Positions 42,820 to 51,622 of a stretch of DNA of 64,000 bases are shown piece after piece. The notes under the pieces are model-generated. The model saw only the letters and a list, made by a program, of their open reading frames with translations, was not told where the DNA came from and did no database searches. Each line of letters begins with the position of its first letter. Position 1 is the stretch's first letter. Source of the DNA: Alcanivorax profundi. Its GTDB lineage: Bacteria > Pseudomonadota > Gammaproteobacteria > Pseudomonadales > Alcanivoracaceae. The stretch covers positions 764,167 to 828,166 of the forward strand of contig NZ_QYYA01000002.1 of the NCBI RefSeq assembly GCF_003597125.1. Direction: 5' to 3'. The position numbers and the translations under genes were made by a program.

Positions 42820-43884
42820 ATGTGGAACGGCAACCGCATCACCCAATTGCTGGATCTCGATATACCACTGGTTCAGGGGCCCTTTGGTGGTGGGCTGTCA
42901 TCGGTGACCCTGGCCGCAACCGTTAGTGCGGCAGGGGGGCTGGGTTCATTTGGAGCACACCACCTGACAGCAGACAACATTCTGGAAACGGCAGCGGCCA
43001 TCCGGCAGCGAACTGATCGCCCATTCGCCCTGAACTTGTGGATCCCTCCCTATGACCCGGCCACCCCTGCCGATGTGCAGCACGGTAGTGACTTGCTGGC
43101 ACCGTTCTACCGCGAACTGGGCCTGGCGCCGCCCACCCTCCCCAATGCGGATTACTGGCCGGACTATGGCGAGCAGGTGGAAGCCATTCTGGAAGCCTGT
43201 CCGGCGGTGTTCAGCTTTGTTTATGGGATTCCCGAACCGGCGACTCTGCGTGCCTGCCGGCAACGGGGTATCCGCACCCTGGGTACGGCGACGACTGTGG
43301 CAGAAGCCAGGGCCCTGGAACAGGCGGGTGTGGATGCCATTATTGCTACCGGCTTTGAAGCGGGCGGTCACCGGGTGTCGTTTCTGGAGGAAGCAGAGCA
43401 TTCGCTTAATGGTAGCTTCGCGTTGATTCCCCAAATTCGTGACGCGGTGAGTCTGCCCGTGATTGCTGCCGGTGGTATTGCCGATGGCCGAGGCATGGCC
43501 GCCGCCCTGATGTTGGGCGCGGATGCCGTTCAGGTGGGTACCGCATTTCTGGCTTGCGAGGAATCCAATGCCTCTGGTTTGCACCGCGACATGCTGTTCA
43601 GTGAGCGGGCACAACACACCGGCCTGACGCGGGCCTTTAGCGGCCGGCTGGCGCGGGGGATCCGCAATCGCTTCATGGAGGAAATGGCCGGGCGGCAAGA
43701 CATCCCTGGCTACCCACTGCAAACCTGGATGACACGGCCACTGAAACAGATTGCCCAGCAGCAGGAAAACCCGGAGCTGCTGGCCCTGTGGGCCAGCCAA
43801 GCGTCACCGTTGCTGCAACATCGCCAGGCCAGAACCCTGATTCGCACGATGATCACGGATTGTCTGGCGAGGTTGCCGGTGTAA
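42820..43884 (+). CDS. Nitronate monooxygenase (2-nitropropane dioxygenase family)
   Basis: A 354-residue FMN-dependent TIM-barrel enzyme. IPLVQGPFGGGLSS opens the barrel, and the phosphate-binding GFEAGGHR and GGIADGRGMAAAL loops are present. It oxidises nitronates or related electrophiles. AAGGAG (42808-42813) sits 6 bases before the ATG at 42820, so that start is used instead of an in-frame GTG at 42805. It is co-transcribed with the GST. Confidence 0.88.
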   Translation: MWNGNRITQLLDLDIPLVQGPFGGGLSSVTLAATVSAAGGLGSFGAHHLTADNILETAAAIRQRTDRPFALNLWIPPYDPATPADVQHGSDLLAPFYRELGLAPPTLPNADYWPDYGEQVEAILEACPAVFSFVYGIPEPATLRACRQRGIRTLGTATTVAEARALEQAGVDAIIATGFEAGGHRVSFLEEAEHSLNGSFALIPQIRDAVSLPVIAAGGIADGRGMAAALMLGADAVQVGTAFLACEESNASGLHRDMLFSERAQHTGLTRAFSGRLARGIRNRFMEEMAGRQDIPGYPLQTWMTRPLKQIAQQQENPELLALWASQASPLLQHRQARTLIRTMITDCLARLPV

Positions 43885-44140
43885 AGCAAGGCTGTCGTCT
43901 TTGATGGCGGCAGCCCCCAATCGCCTTAACACGGGTTGCCAGGCTCGCACTTTGCCCCAGCCAGTTTGTGCTGATCAATCATGAACTCGACCAGAACAGT
44001 GATAGCCTGCGGCTGCGTAATCTGTACTACACGAAAGGTCCATACGAGAGCCCCTTGTCGGACAGGTATCAGTCGCCAGAGGCAGAAGCAAAAGGCTACC
44101 ATAGCGCCGGTCAAACAGGCTGCTATCAAGCGAGTAAAAC

Positions 44141-45127
44141 ATGGGCGAGATTGTCCGTTCTGCGTTCCGGCCCCCTCTGTGGCTGCGCAATGCGCACCTG
44201 CAAACCCTGTGGGGGCCGTTGGGCCGGTCGTTGCCGGAGGTGGCGCGTCACAGTGAGCGGTTGGATCTGGCCGATGGTGATTTTCTGCTGCTGGACTGGG
44301 CCGGTCCCCGACATGGCCCGGGGCACCTCACCGTGATACTGCTGCACGGGTTATCCGGTTGCAGTGACTCGCACTACATGCGCGGTATCCAGAAAACCCT
44401 GGCCGGCGCCGGTATCCGTTCGGTGGCAATCAACAGCCGCGGGGCCAAGGGCCCCAATGACACGGCCCTGTGCTATCACGCCGGGGAAACCGATGACGTG
44501 GACGCCGTGATTGAACATGTGTTCCACCAGGATCCCACCGGGCATCGTATCGCTATTGGTGTGTCGCTGGGGGGCAGCCGGCTGCTCAACTGGTTGATCC
44601 ATCGGGATTCCGGTCGCCTGGCAGGGGTGGCGACGGTATGCGCCCCGTTGCGCCTGGACCTGTGCGCCAACCGGCTGGACCGCGGCCTGTCACGACTGTA
44701 TCGCGGCCATTTGCTCAAGGCCTTGCTGGGTTACCTGGACAACCAGAAGCGACATCTGGATCAGGTCAATCCGGCGGAAGCCAAGCGGCTGTATCGCCTG
44801 AACATGTCGGGCATCCGTTCGTTCTGGCGGTACGACGATCAGATTATTGCCCCGCTTTACGGCTTTCGCGGCGCCAGTCATTACTACGCCCAGTGCAATG
44901 CGGGGCCGCGCCTGCAAGGGATACGCACCCCTACCCTGTTGATGCAGAATCGGGACGACCCTTTCATGACGCCAGAGACCCTGCCTCGCCGTGAGGAGCT
45001 GGGCCCCGCGGTGACGGCAGAAATCAGTGATCACGGTGGTCATGTAGGGTTTGTCGGCGCGGAGAATCCCTACTGGCTGGAGCAGCGCTTGTTGGCCTGG
45101 GTTCAGGGCTTCGGTTTTTCCAGCTGA
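44141..45127 (+). CDS. YheT-family alpha/beta hydrolase
   Basis: A 328-residue hydrolase. FRPPLWLRNAHLQTLWG is the YheT N-terminal signature. VILLHGLSGCSDS supplies the oxyanion loop, GVSLGGSRLLNW the nucleophile elbow (Ser) and SDHGGHVGF the catalytic His. The physiological substrate is unknown; relatives cleave short esters. The 3' end overlaps the convergent DsbG-like gene by 25 bases. Confidence 0.93.
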   Translation: MGEIVRSAFRPPLWLRNAHLQTLWGPLGRSLPEVARHSERLDLADGDFLLLDWAGPRHGPGHLTVILLHGLSGCSDSHYMRGIQKTLAGAGIRSVAINSRGAKGPNDTALCYHAGETDDVDAVIEHVFHQDPTGHRIAIGVSLGGSRLLNWLIHRDSGRLAGVATVCAPLRLDLCANRLDRGLSRLYRGHLLKALLGYLDNQKRHLDQVNPAEAKRLYRLNMSGIRSFWRYDDQIIAPLYGFRGASHYYAQCNAGPRLQGIRTPTLLMQNRDDPFMTPETLPRREELGPAVTAEISDHGGHVGFVGAENPYWLEQRLLAWVQGFGFSS

Positions 45128-45690
45128 AACACTTCATCGCGCAGGGCGTCGGGTTTGACCACCCCCGGTGCGACTCGCCACTGCCCCTGTCGATCTTCGA
45201 ATACGAGGGTGGGCGTGCCGCCAAGGCCAAGCCCGATCATCAGGCCCGTATTGTTGTGGATCTGGCTGCGGATCGCTGCCGGTACGGGTAGCAGCGGTTC
45301 AATGCCGCCGGCTTCAAAACGGGATTCATGCAGGGCCAGGGCGGCGGCCGGGTTGTCGGCGGCGAGCACGGCCCCACCCTGGCTGAAGCTGCGCTTGGGG
45401 TTGATCATGCCGACAATGATGTGTCGCACCTGTAGCGTGTTGGCGGGATCGGTCACCAGTGGCTGCATGTTTTCCCACAACTGAGCGCAATAGGGGCAGG
45501 CCATGTCGGTAAACACATAGGCCACCCGCTGCGGCTTCGCGGGGCCTTCTGCGACCCAGCTGCTGTTCTCCAGTCGTGCCAGCAAGGAATCCATGCTGGC
45601 GCCTTCGCGACTTTCGCTGTTTGCCTGGCTGGCATGGGCGCCCAACGTGGCCAGCATCAACAGGCTGGCCAACCACGCACGCAACGGCAT
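45103..45690 (-). CDS. Periplasmic thioredoxin-fold protein, DsbC/DsbG-like
   Basis: A 195-residue exported protein: signal peptide MPLRAWLASLLMLATLGAHA, then a thioredoxin fold with the redox pair CPYC (Cys65 and Cys68). The cis-Pro loop is GLGGTPTLVF. It probably isomerises or reduces disulfides in the periplasm. It lacks the separate dimerisation domain of full DsbG, so its classification as DsbG-like is approximate. It abuts the DUF4136 lipoprotein gene (1-base overlap). Confidence 0.85.
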   Translation of the reverse strand: MPLRAWLASLLMLATLGAHASQANSESREGASMDSLLARLENSSWVAEGPAKPQRVAYVFTDMACPYCAQLWENMQPLVTDPANTLQVRHIIVGMINPKRSFSQGGAVLAADNPAAALALHESRFEAGGIEPLLPVPAAIRSQIHNNTGLMIGLGLGGTPTLVFEDRQGQWRVAPGVVKPDALRDEVFQLEKPKP

Positions 45691-46208
45691 TACGGGAACC
45701 TCTTGAACATGTCCTGTACTGCGCGCTGAATATGCGCTTCACGGCGTGCACTGCTCATCTCGTCATAAAGCTGATCCCGGCTGGTGGCTTGCCAGAGGAC
45801 ATTGTTGCTCTGGGGGTCGATCAGCTGCACGACCAGTTTGTATTCCTCGGTGATTTCACCTTCGGTTGGAGTGCTGGCACCCAGGCCGACATTGTTGCGG
45901 GTGAAGCCAAAGCCGAACTGAAGGGTGGAGCCATCGAAGCGTTGCTGACGCTTGAAGAAGTGTTTTACTTCCACGTCCGGTTGGTTTTCATCGGGGTGTA
46001 GCCCCTTGTCAGCCAGTGCCAGCGCCAAAGCACTGCGGGCACGCTGGTCATCCAGTTCACGGGGTCTGTCCTCGTCCTGGCTGACGAAGCGGTAAGTCTG
46101 AAGATGGGCCAGATTGGTGTCACTCTGGCGGTCGATGACCACCGGGCTGACGCAGGCTGTCAGCAGCAGGCTGACCAGCAGGCCCAGGGTGGGGGCGATA
46201 AAGCGCAT
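45690..46208 (-). CDS. DUF4136 lipoprotein
   Basis: A 172-residue lipoprotein with a lipobox in the signal peptide (LLVSLLLTAC). The DUF4136 body includes the YRFVSQDEDRP region, the alanine-rich helix ARSALALALADKGL and DVEVKHFFK. The family is common in the envelope of gammaproteobacteria and has no fixed function. It is co-transcribed with the DsbG-like gene. Confidence 0.88.
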   Translation of the reverse strand: MRFIAPTLGLLVSLLLTACVSPVVIDRQSDTNLAHLQTYRFVSQDEDRPRELDDQRARSALALALADKGLHPDENQPDVEVKHFFKRQQRFDGSTLQFGFGFTRNNVGLGASTPTEGEITEEYKLVVQLIDPQSNNVLWQATSRDQLYDEMSSARREAHIQRAVQDMFKRFP

Positions 46209-46255
46209 GGCTTTCTCCTTCAGGCGAAAGAATATTCAGTATAGTGGCGATGACG

Positions 46256-47158
46256 TCATAAAACGGTGACGCCTGGACAAGGTTTGGCCACGGCGGCATG
46301 AATCTGTTCCCCAAGATAGCGTGCGGCCTGGCCGGCATACTGACCCTCTGCGTAGATCAGGTGTAAGTCCACAAAGCGCTCGACCCCTTCTTTGAGCGGC
46401 AGAACCTTGAGCGCACCGGTTTCCAGACCATCGCCAATTTCGGCTTCCGGTATCCAGGCAAAGCCCAGTCCCCGGCGAATAGCGGCAATCCGGGTGGAGG
46501 TATGGGATACCGTCCAGCGCTGTTCGGCGCCCAGCCAGCCGGCATCAATGCGGCGGCTGCCGGAGTCGCGAATTACGATCTGGCGATGCTGGCGCAGGTC
46601 CTCGTGGGTGAGGCTGTCGACCTGATTGAGCGGATGGTCAGCTGACGCCACGGCCAGAAAGCGCACCCGCATCAGTGGTTCGCCCACAAAGCCGGGGGGG
46701 ATGCGGGCGTTCACCACCACATCGGCTTCCTTGCGTAGCAGGGCCTCATCAGATCCGGACAGCACGGTTTCGCTGTATTCGACGCGTGTCAGAGGGCTCT
46801 GTTGGGCAAAGGCGTCCAATGCGGTAAGCATGCAGTGCTGCGGGAACAGGGCATCGGCGGCGACCCGCACCAGCGGTTCCCAGCCCTGGCTCAGCTGGAT
46901 AGCCGTGCTCTCGATACGCTCCGCCTCTTCCACCAGCACTTTGGCCTGGCGATAGAGCATTTGTCCGGTTTCTGTGAGCTTGGCCTTGCGGCCTTCCAGG
47001 CTGAACGCGCGCACGCCCAGCTCGGTTTCGATCTTCTGCACGGCATAACTGATGGCCGACTGGCTCTTGTCCAGGGCCTCGGCGGCGTTGGCGTAGCCGC
47101 CCTCGTCGACCACGGCCAGCAAGGCTTGCCATTGATCCAGCGTGATTTTGGCTGACAT
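46256..47158 (-). CDS. LysR family regulator divergent from azoR
   Basis: A 300-residue LysR regulator. The helix-turn-helix is at residues 5-60 (WQALLAVVDEGGYANAAEALDKSQSAISYAVQKIETELG). The effector domain begins near LVRVAADALFP. It is divergent from an azoreductase gene and probably controls the four-gene quinone and redox-stress group that follows. The inducer may be a quinone or azo compound (inference). Confidence 0.92.
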   Translation of the reverse strand: MSAKITLDQWQALLAVVDEGGYANAAEALDKSQSAISYAVQKIETELGVRAFSLEGRKAKLTETGQMLYRQAKVLVEEAERIESTAIQLSQGWEPLVRVAADALFPQHCMLTALDAFAQQSPLTRVEYSETVLSGSDEALLRKEADVVVNARIPPGFVGEPLMRVRFLAVASADHPLNQVDSLTHEDLRQHRQIVIRDSGSRRIDAGWLGAEQRWTVSHTSTRIAAIRRGLGFAWIPEAEIGDGLETGALKVLPLKEGVERFVDLHLIYAEGQYAGQAARYLGEQIHAAVAKPCPGVTVL

Positions 47159-47280
47159 ATCAAAAATCCTGAGCTAAACGTGCGAATTTGTCCCGTTTTA
47201 TATCGGATCAGCTGAAATCACAATAGTCCCATAACGATTCGACACCGGGTCGTACCCAAATTTCACAAGGAGTGGCAGAC

Positions 47281-47871
47281 ATGAACATTCTGGTTATTAA
47301 AAGCAGTGTATTCGGTGATAACGGCAATTCCTCTGCGTTGGTCAATACCAAGGTGGAGCAGCTCAAGGCAGCCAATCCGGGAGCGACCGTGGTGGTGCGT
47401 GACCTGTCTGCACAGCCGATTCCACACTTGGATGGAGAGCGTGTCGGTGCCTTTTTCACCCCGGCCGAAGAACGTACGGCCGAGCAGCAACAGGTGGACG
47501 ATTTTTCCCTGACGCTGATTGAAGAATTGAAAGCCGCGGATCATGTCGTGCTTGGCTTGCCGATGTACAACTTTGGCATTCCCAGCCAGCTGAAAAGCTG
47601 GATTGATCATGTGGCCCGTGCCGGCATTACCTTCCGCTATACCGAGAATGGCCCTCAGGGTTTGCTGGATGACAAGCCGGTAACGGTGCTGGCGGCCCGG
47701 GGGGGGCTCTATGCAGGAACCGATAACGATACCGTGACGCCCTACATCAAATTGTTCTTCGGTTTTGTTGGCATCACGTCTGTAGAACTGGTGTATGCGG
47801 AAGGCCTGAACATGGGTGATGAGGCCAAAGAAAAAGCGATGCAGGAAGCGAAGTCCGTGATTGCAGGATAA
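47281..47871 (+). CDS. azoR: FMN-dependent NADH:azo/quinone reductase AzoR
   Basis: A 196-residue flavodoxin-fold enzyme. MNILVIKSSVFGDNGNSSAL binds FMN phosphate, GLPMYNFGIPSQLKSWIDHVARAGITF is the diagnostic flavin loop, and VLAARGGLY is also conserved. It reduces azo dyes and quinones by two electrons, avoiding semiquinone radicals. AAGGAG precedes the ATG at 47281. It is the first gene of a run with a glutathionyl-hydroquinone reductase, a pirin and another flavin reductase. Confidence 0.93.
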   Translation: MNILVIKSSVFGDNGNSSALVNTKVEQLKAANPGATVVVRDLSAQPIPHLDGERVGAFFTPAEERTAEQQQVDDFSLTLIEELKAADHVVLGLPMYNFGIPSQLKSWIDHVARAGITFRYTENGPQGLLDDKPVTVLAARGGLYAGTDNDTVTPYIKLFFGFVGITSVELVYAEGLNMGDEAKEKAMQEAKSVIAG

Positions 47872-47922
47872 GGCTCGAGGTTTCTACACCGAAAACGTCA
47901 TGGGCAACGATCAGGAGGCATC

Positions 47923-48924
47923 ATGGGACTGTTAGTGGATGGACAGTGGCAAGACAAATGGTACGACACCAAAAGCACCGGTGGCCGCTTCAAGCGCTCT
48001 GAGAGTCAGTTCCGTCACTGGGTGACGGCGGACGGCAGTGCGGGCCCCAGTGGAGACAAGGGTTTCCCGGCGGAAAGTGGGCGTTACCACCTGTATGTGT
48101 CCTATGCCTGTCCCTGGGCGCATCGCACCCTGATCGTGCGTGCACTGAAAGGGCTGCCGGACCACATCGGTGTCTCGGTGGTCCATCCCCACATGCTGGG
48201 AAACGGTTGGGAGCTGCGCGATGACTTTGCCGGCGCGACTGGCGATGCGTTGCACGGCTTCAGCAAACTGTATGAGCTTTACCTGAAAGCCGATGATCGC
48301 TACAGCGGTCGTGTCACAGTGCCCGTGTTGTGGGATACGCAACGCGAAACGATTGTCAGCAATGAGTCGGCAGACATTATTCGCATGCTCAACAGCAGCT
48401 TTGATGCATTGGGTGCCACGCCGGGGAATTACTATCCGGATGCACTCCAGGCCGACATCGATGCCATTAACGAGCGCGTGTATCACGATGTGAATAATGG
48501 CGTGTACAAGAGTGGTTTTGCCACCAGTCAGGACGCCTATGACGAAGCTGTCACGACGCTGTTCGACAGGCTTGATGAGCTGGAACAAAGGTTAAGCGAG
48601 CAGCGCTATCTGGTGGGTAACACCCTCACAGAAGCCGACATTCGTTTGTGGACTACTCTGGTGAGATTCGATCCGGTATACGTCACCCACTTCAAGTGTG
48701 ACCGAAAACGCATTAGCGATTACCCGAATTTGCAGGGTTTTTTAAAAGATATTTACCAGCTGCCCGGCGTGGCAGAAACCGTGAACCTGGCGCACATCCG
48801 CCATCACTACTTCTGCAGCCATCCGACGGTGAACCCTCACGGGATCATCTCCATCGGCCCGCAACTGGATTGGCAAACTCCCCATGACCGTGAGCGATTG
48901 GGGGAGAGAAAGATCAGCGACTAG
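47923..48924 (+). CDS. Glutathionyl-hydroquinone reductase (YqjG/Xi-class GST)
   Basis: A 333-residue Xi-class glutathione transferase. The catalytic Cys63 is in SYACPWAHR. DPVYVTHFKCDRKRI and HIRHHYFCSHPTVNPHGI are conserved in the family. It reduces glutathionylated hydroquinones back to hydroquinones, which fits its place behind azoR. Its TAG stop contributes the first base of a heptad repeat array. Confidence 0.94.
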   Translation: MGLLVDGQWQDKWYDTKSTGGRFKRSESQFRHWVTADGSAGPSGDKGFPAESGRYHLYVSYACPWAHRTLIVRALKGLPDHIGVSVVHPHMLGNGWELRDDFAGATGDALHGFSKLYELYLKADDRYSGRVTVPVLWDTQRETIVSNESADIIRMLNSSFDALGATPGNYYPDALQADIDAINERVYHDVNNGVYKSGFATSQDAYDEAVTTLFDRLDELEQRLSEQRYLVGNTLTEADIRLWTTLVRFDPVYVTHFKCDRKRISDYPNLQGFLKDIYQLPGVAETVNLAHIRHHYFCSHPTVNPHGIISIGPQLDWQTPHDRERLGERKISD

Positions 48925-49000
48925 CGGTGAGCCGTGAGCGATCAGCTATGAGGAAAAGATTTTGATGTTAACTCGAAGCTGATAGCTCGTAGCTCGCAGC
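48924..49000. repeat. 77-bp inverted heptad element
   Basis: Left array 48924-48951: four units such as GCGGTGA and GCCGTGA, beginning at the G of the upstream TAG stop. Right array 48973-49000: four inverted units such as GCTGCGA and GCTACGA, in the same heptad phase. The core is about 21 AT-rich bases. The element ends just before the pirin ribosome site (AGGAGG). Confidence 0.75.
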
Positions 49001-49021
49001 TTCTTTCCACAGGAGGTTCCC

Positions 49022-49882
49022 ATGGAACGCACCCTTCTCAACACGATTCGCGCACTGGATACATCCGATGGCGCAGGGGTTCGCCTGAAACGGGCGCTGG
49101 GTTATAACCCCATGGTGCGTCTGGATCCGTTTCTGATGCTGGATGCCTTTTCTTCGGAGAATCCGGATGACTATATTGCCGGTTTCCCTCCGCACCCCCA
49201 CCGTGGTTTTGAAACGGTAACGTACCTGGTGGAAGGACATATGCGTCACCGGGATCACCTGGGTAACGAAGGAGATCTGACGCAGGGGGGGGTGCAATGG
49301 ATGACGGCAGGCCGGGGCATCATTCATGAAGAAATGCCCCAACAAAAAGACGGTCTGTTGCGTGGCTTTCAGCTGTGGATCAATCTGCCTGCTGCAGAAA
49401 AAATGACCGCGGCAGGCTACCGGGATGTAGCAGATACAGAGATGCCACGTCTGGACCTGGCCAGCGGCGGACAGATCAAGGCAATTGCCGGTGAAGTCAC
49501 GGTGGCGGGTGAATTGCTGACCGCGCCGATGAAAGGCGGTAGCACCGATCCGTTGTATCTGGATGTGAAACTGCGTCCGGGAGAAGCGCTGACTGTACCG
49601 GTCACCCAGGGCTACAACAGCTTTGTCTATGTGTTTGAAGGCCTGATAACCGTGGCAGGGGAAACGGTACAGCAGGATCACCTGGCGACCCTCACTGACG
49701 GTGATCATCTCACGGTCGAGGCGGGCCGTGAGGGCGCAAGGCTGCTGCTGCTGGCAGGTCGCCCCCTGGGAGAACCCATTGCCCAGTACGGCCCCTTTGT
49801 GATGAACACCCAGGAAGAAATCAATCAGGCCCTGAGTGATTATCGCAATGGCACCCTGACTGCTGAACCGTCACAACTCTAG
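49022..49882 (+). CDS. Pirin family protein
   Basis: A 286-residue bicupin. FPPHPHRGFETVTYLVEGHMRHRD supplies the metal-binding histidines of the N-terminal cupin, followed by MTAGRGIIHEE. Some pirins are quercetin 2,3-dioxygenases; others bind regulators. Placement among quinone reductases suggests a role toward phenolics or quinone stress. AGGAGG precedes the start. Confidence 0.93.
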   Translation: MERTLLNTIRALDTSDGAGVRLKRALGYNPMVRLDPFLMLDAFSSENPDDYIAGFPPHPHRGFETVTYLVEGHMRHRDHLGNEGDLTQGGVQWMTAGRGIIHEEMPQQKDGLLRGFQLWINLPAAEKMTAAGYRDVADTEMPRLDLASGGQIKAIAGEVTVAGELLTAPMKGGSTDPLYLDVKLRPGEALTVPVTQGYNSFVYVFEGLITVAGETVQQDHLATLTDGDHLTVEAGREGARLLLLAGRPLGEPIAQYGPFVMNTQEEINQALSDYRNGTLTAEPSQL

Positions 49883-50076
49883 CCATCAAAGGAAAGGCTT
49901 TCCCGTTGGCGAGGCTCGTGCCGAGCCACCGGGATTGTGCTATTGGATTACCGTTAAGGCACGGGATAAACGATGGGCATCCCATGCTGAATCTTCACGG
50001 AAATCGGGTTGACTCCTCAAGGTTTGTCAAAGAGCATCAACCCACTCACTTTCTCGCGTTCAAAGGAATGTCAGCC

Positions 50077-50622
50077 ATGAAAGTTATCGCCATTGCAGGC
50101 AGTCTCAGACAGCAATCTTTCAATCAAGGCCTGGTGCGTGCTGCCGTTGATTGTGCCCCGAAAGGCATGGATATCGAGATCGCCGATATCTCTAGCATCC
50201 CCCTGTACAACGGCGATATCGATAATGACAAGGAACGCCCTGCCGAAGTGTTGGCGCTGGCAGAAAAACTGCAGAAGGCCGATGCCCTGCTGATTGCCAC
50301 ACCGGAATATAATTACTCCGTTCCCGGCGTGTTGAAGAATACGCTGGACTGGCTGTCCCGGGTGCCGGGCAAAGTCTTCGCGGGTAAACCCACCGCTATC
50401 ATGGGTGCATCCATGGGCGGAATGGGCAGCAGCCGAAGCCAATACCATTTGCGGCAGATACTGGTGGGGTTGGATGCCTACCTGCTTAACAAGCCCGAAG
50501 TCTTTGTCTCCAGCGCACACGAAAAATGTGACGAGCAGGGCAACCTGACCGACGACAAGACACAATCCCTGATCGCCGATCAGTTGGTGGCGTTGCAGGC
50601 ATGGTCAGCCCATTTTTCGTGA
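50077..50622 (+). CDS. NADPH-dependent FMN reductase (ChrR-like quinone reductase)
   Basis: A 181-residue flavodoxin-fold enzyme: IAIAGSLRQQSFNQGL binds FMN phosphate, and TPEYNYSVPGVLKNTLDWLSR plus MGASMGGMGSSRSQ are the ChrR/YieF signatures. It reduces quinones and possibly chromate. The ATG at 50077 has AAGGA 9 bases upstream; a preceding in-frame ATG at 50068 touches that site and is less likely. It is convergent with the DUF1328 gene, 4 bases apart. Confidence 0.92.
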   Translation: MKVIAIAGSLRQQSFNQGLVRAAVDCAPKGMDIEIADISSIPLYNGDIDNDKERPAEVLALAEKLQKADALLIATPEYNYSVPGVLKNTLDWLSRVPGKVFAGKPTAIMGASMGGMGSSRSQYHLRQILVGLDAYLLNKPEVFVSSAHEKCDEQGNLTDDKTQSLIADQLVALQAWSAHFS

Positions 50623-50626
50623 ACCG

Positions 50627-50803
50627 TCAGACTTTGGGACCTCGACCCCGCAAGGCGTTGGCGACCAGGCTGATCACCAGCAGTATCAGGAAAAGGAAAA
50701 AGATAATTTTCGCGATAGAGGCGGCGCCAGAGGCAATGCCTCCAAAGCCGAGTACGCCAGCGATAATGGCAACAATAAAAAAAGTCAGAGCCCATCCAAG
50801 CAT
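50627..50803 (-). CDS. DUF1328 small membrane protein (YtjA-like)
   Basis: A 58-residue protein, almost wholly hydrophobic, with two helices: [20 protein letters not shown] and [19 protein letters not shown], ending in a basic [10 protein letters not shown] tail. This is the DUF1328/YtjA pattern of small inner-membrane proteins, often stress-induced. GAGG lies 8-10 bases before the ATG. It is shorter than usual gene-finding limits. Confidence 0.88.
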   Translation of the reverse strand: MLGWALTFFIVAIIAGVLGFGGIASGAASIAKIIFFLFLILLVISLVANALRGRGPKV

Positions 50804-50983
50804 GAGAATGTCCTCGCTAATAGAATGAGTCTCAAGAATGACGTTGCTGCGTTTTAGCTTCCGTGCAGAGGTTAATGCTTTAACGATTTTTTATACTGTG
50901 CTCGCGTTTTCCGGCCGCCAGAATTAGAAACATTATCGTGGTGTTTGCAGAAAGCACGCGTCTTATTGACTGGGTGGCGTGCG

Positions 50984-51568
50984 TTACAATGGGTGGCTTG
51001 TTTCCAGCCAGGTCTCCAACGGTGGCGATTTCCAGTCTGCGAAGCGTCCCAGAAGGTCGTCCGCACTGGCGCTGACCTGCAGCAAGTTCCGGTGCTCTGG
51101 CTTGAGCAGACCCTTGTCGACGCTGTGACCAAGGAAGGCCGCCAGGTGGTCGTAGTAACCGTTGACGTTCAGCAGACCAATTGGCTTGTGATGAAAGCCT
51201 AGCTGTGCCCAAGTCAAAATCTCAAACAGCTCTTCCAGGGTGCCCATGCCACCGGGGAGTGCGATGAACGCATCGGCCTGATCCGCCATGGCTGCCTTGC
51301 GCTCGTGCATGGAGTCGACGATCTGCAACTCGGTCAGGTGGTGATTGCCAATCTCACGGCGCAGCAGTGCCTGGGGGATAATTCCTATTACCTCTCCCCC
51401 CCTGTCCATGACCGCGTTGGCCAGAGTTCCCATGATCCCCACGCTGGCGCCGCCATACACCAGCCCAAGATTTCGGCTTACCAATGCTGCGGCCAGGTTT
51501 TCAGCCGCGATGCCAAAAGCAGGATCGTTTCCGTCGCTGGAAGCACAGTAAACGCAGACTTTTTTCAT
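50984..51568 (-). CDS. LOG-family cytokinin riboside 5'-monophosphate phosphoribohydrolase
   Basis: A 194-residue Rossmann-fold protein of the LOG (TIGR00730) family, often misnamed lysine decarboxylase. VYGGASVGIMG binds the nucleotide, and the PGGMGTLEE motif is at residues 105-113. It releases free base from nucleoside 5'-monophosphates. Three in-frame ATGs occur in a row (51574, 51571, 51568); the last is chosen for spacing from AGGG. Confidence 0.92.
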   Translation of the reverse strand: MKKVCVYCASSDGNDPAFGIAAENLAAALVSRNLGLVYGGASVGIMGTLANAVMDRGGEVIGIIPQALLRREIGNHHLTELQIVDSMHERKAAMADQADAFIALPGGMGTLEELFEILTWAQLGFHHKPIGLLNVNGYYDHLAAFLGHSVDKGLLKPEHRNLLQVSASADDLLGRFADWKSPPLETWLETSHPL

Positions 51569-51622
51569 CATCATCCCTAATGGTGTTTGGGTTTGTCGCA
51601 AATCGGTTGCAGGTGGAGCGTC

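Noticed and set aside
43926-44129. Possible small minus-strand gene (67 codons) between the nitronate monooxygenase and YheT genes
   Set aside because: It needs a TTG start or a truncated form from an internal ATG, has no convincing ribosome site and no family match; it cannot be excluded but is not supported.
47159-47280. LysR operator in the azoR gap
   Set aside because: Several loose T-N11-A matches exist, but none is clearly symmetrical or better than chance.
49973-49985. ATGGG/CCCAT hairpin and a nearby GGCTCG/CGAGCC hairpin before the ChrR-like gene
   Set aside because: The stems are short and weak, with no T-run or regulator nearby; such stems are common by chance in GC-rich gaps.
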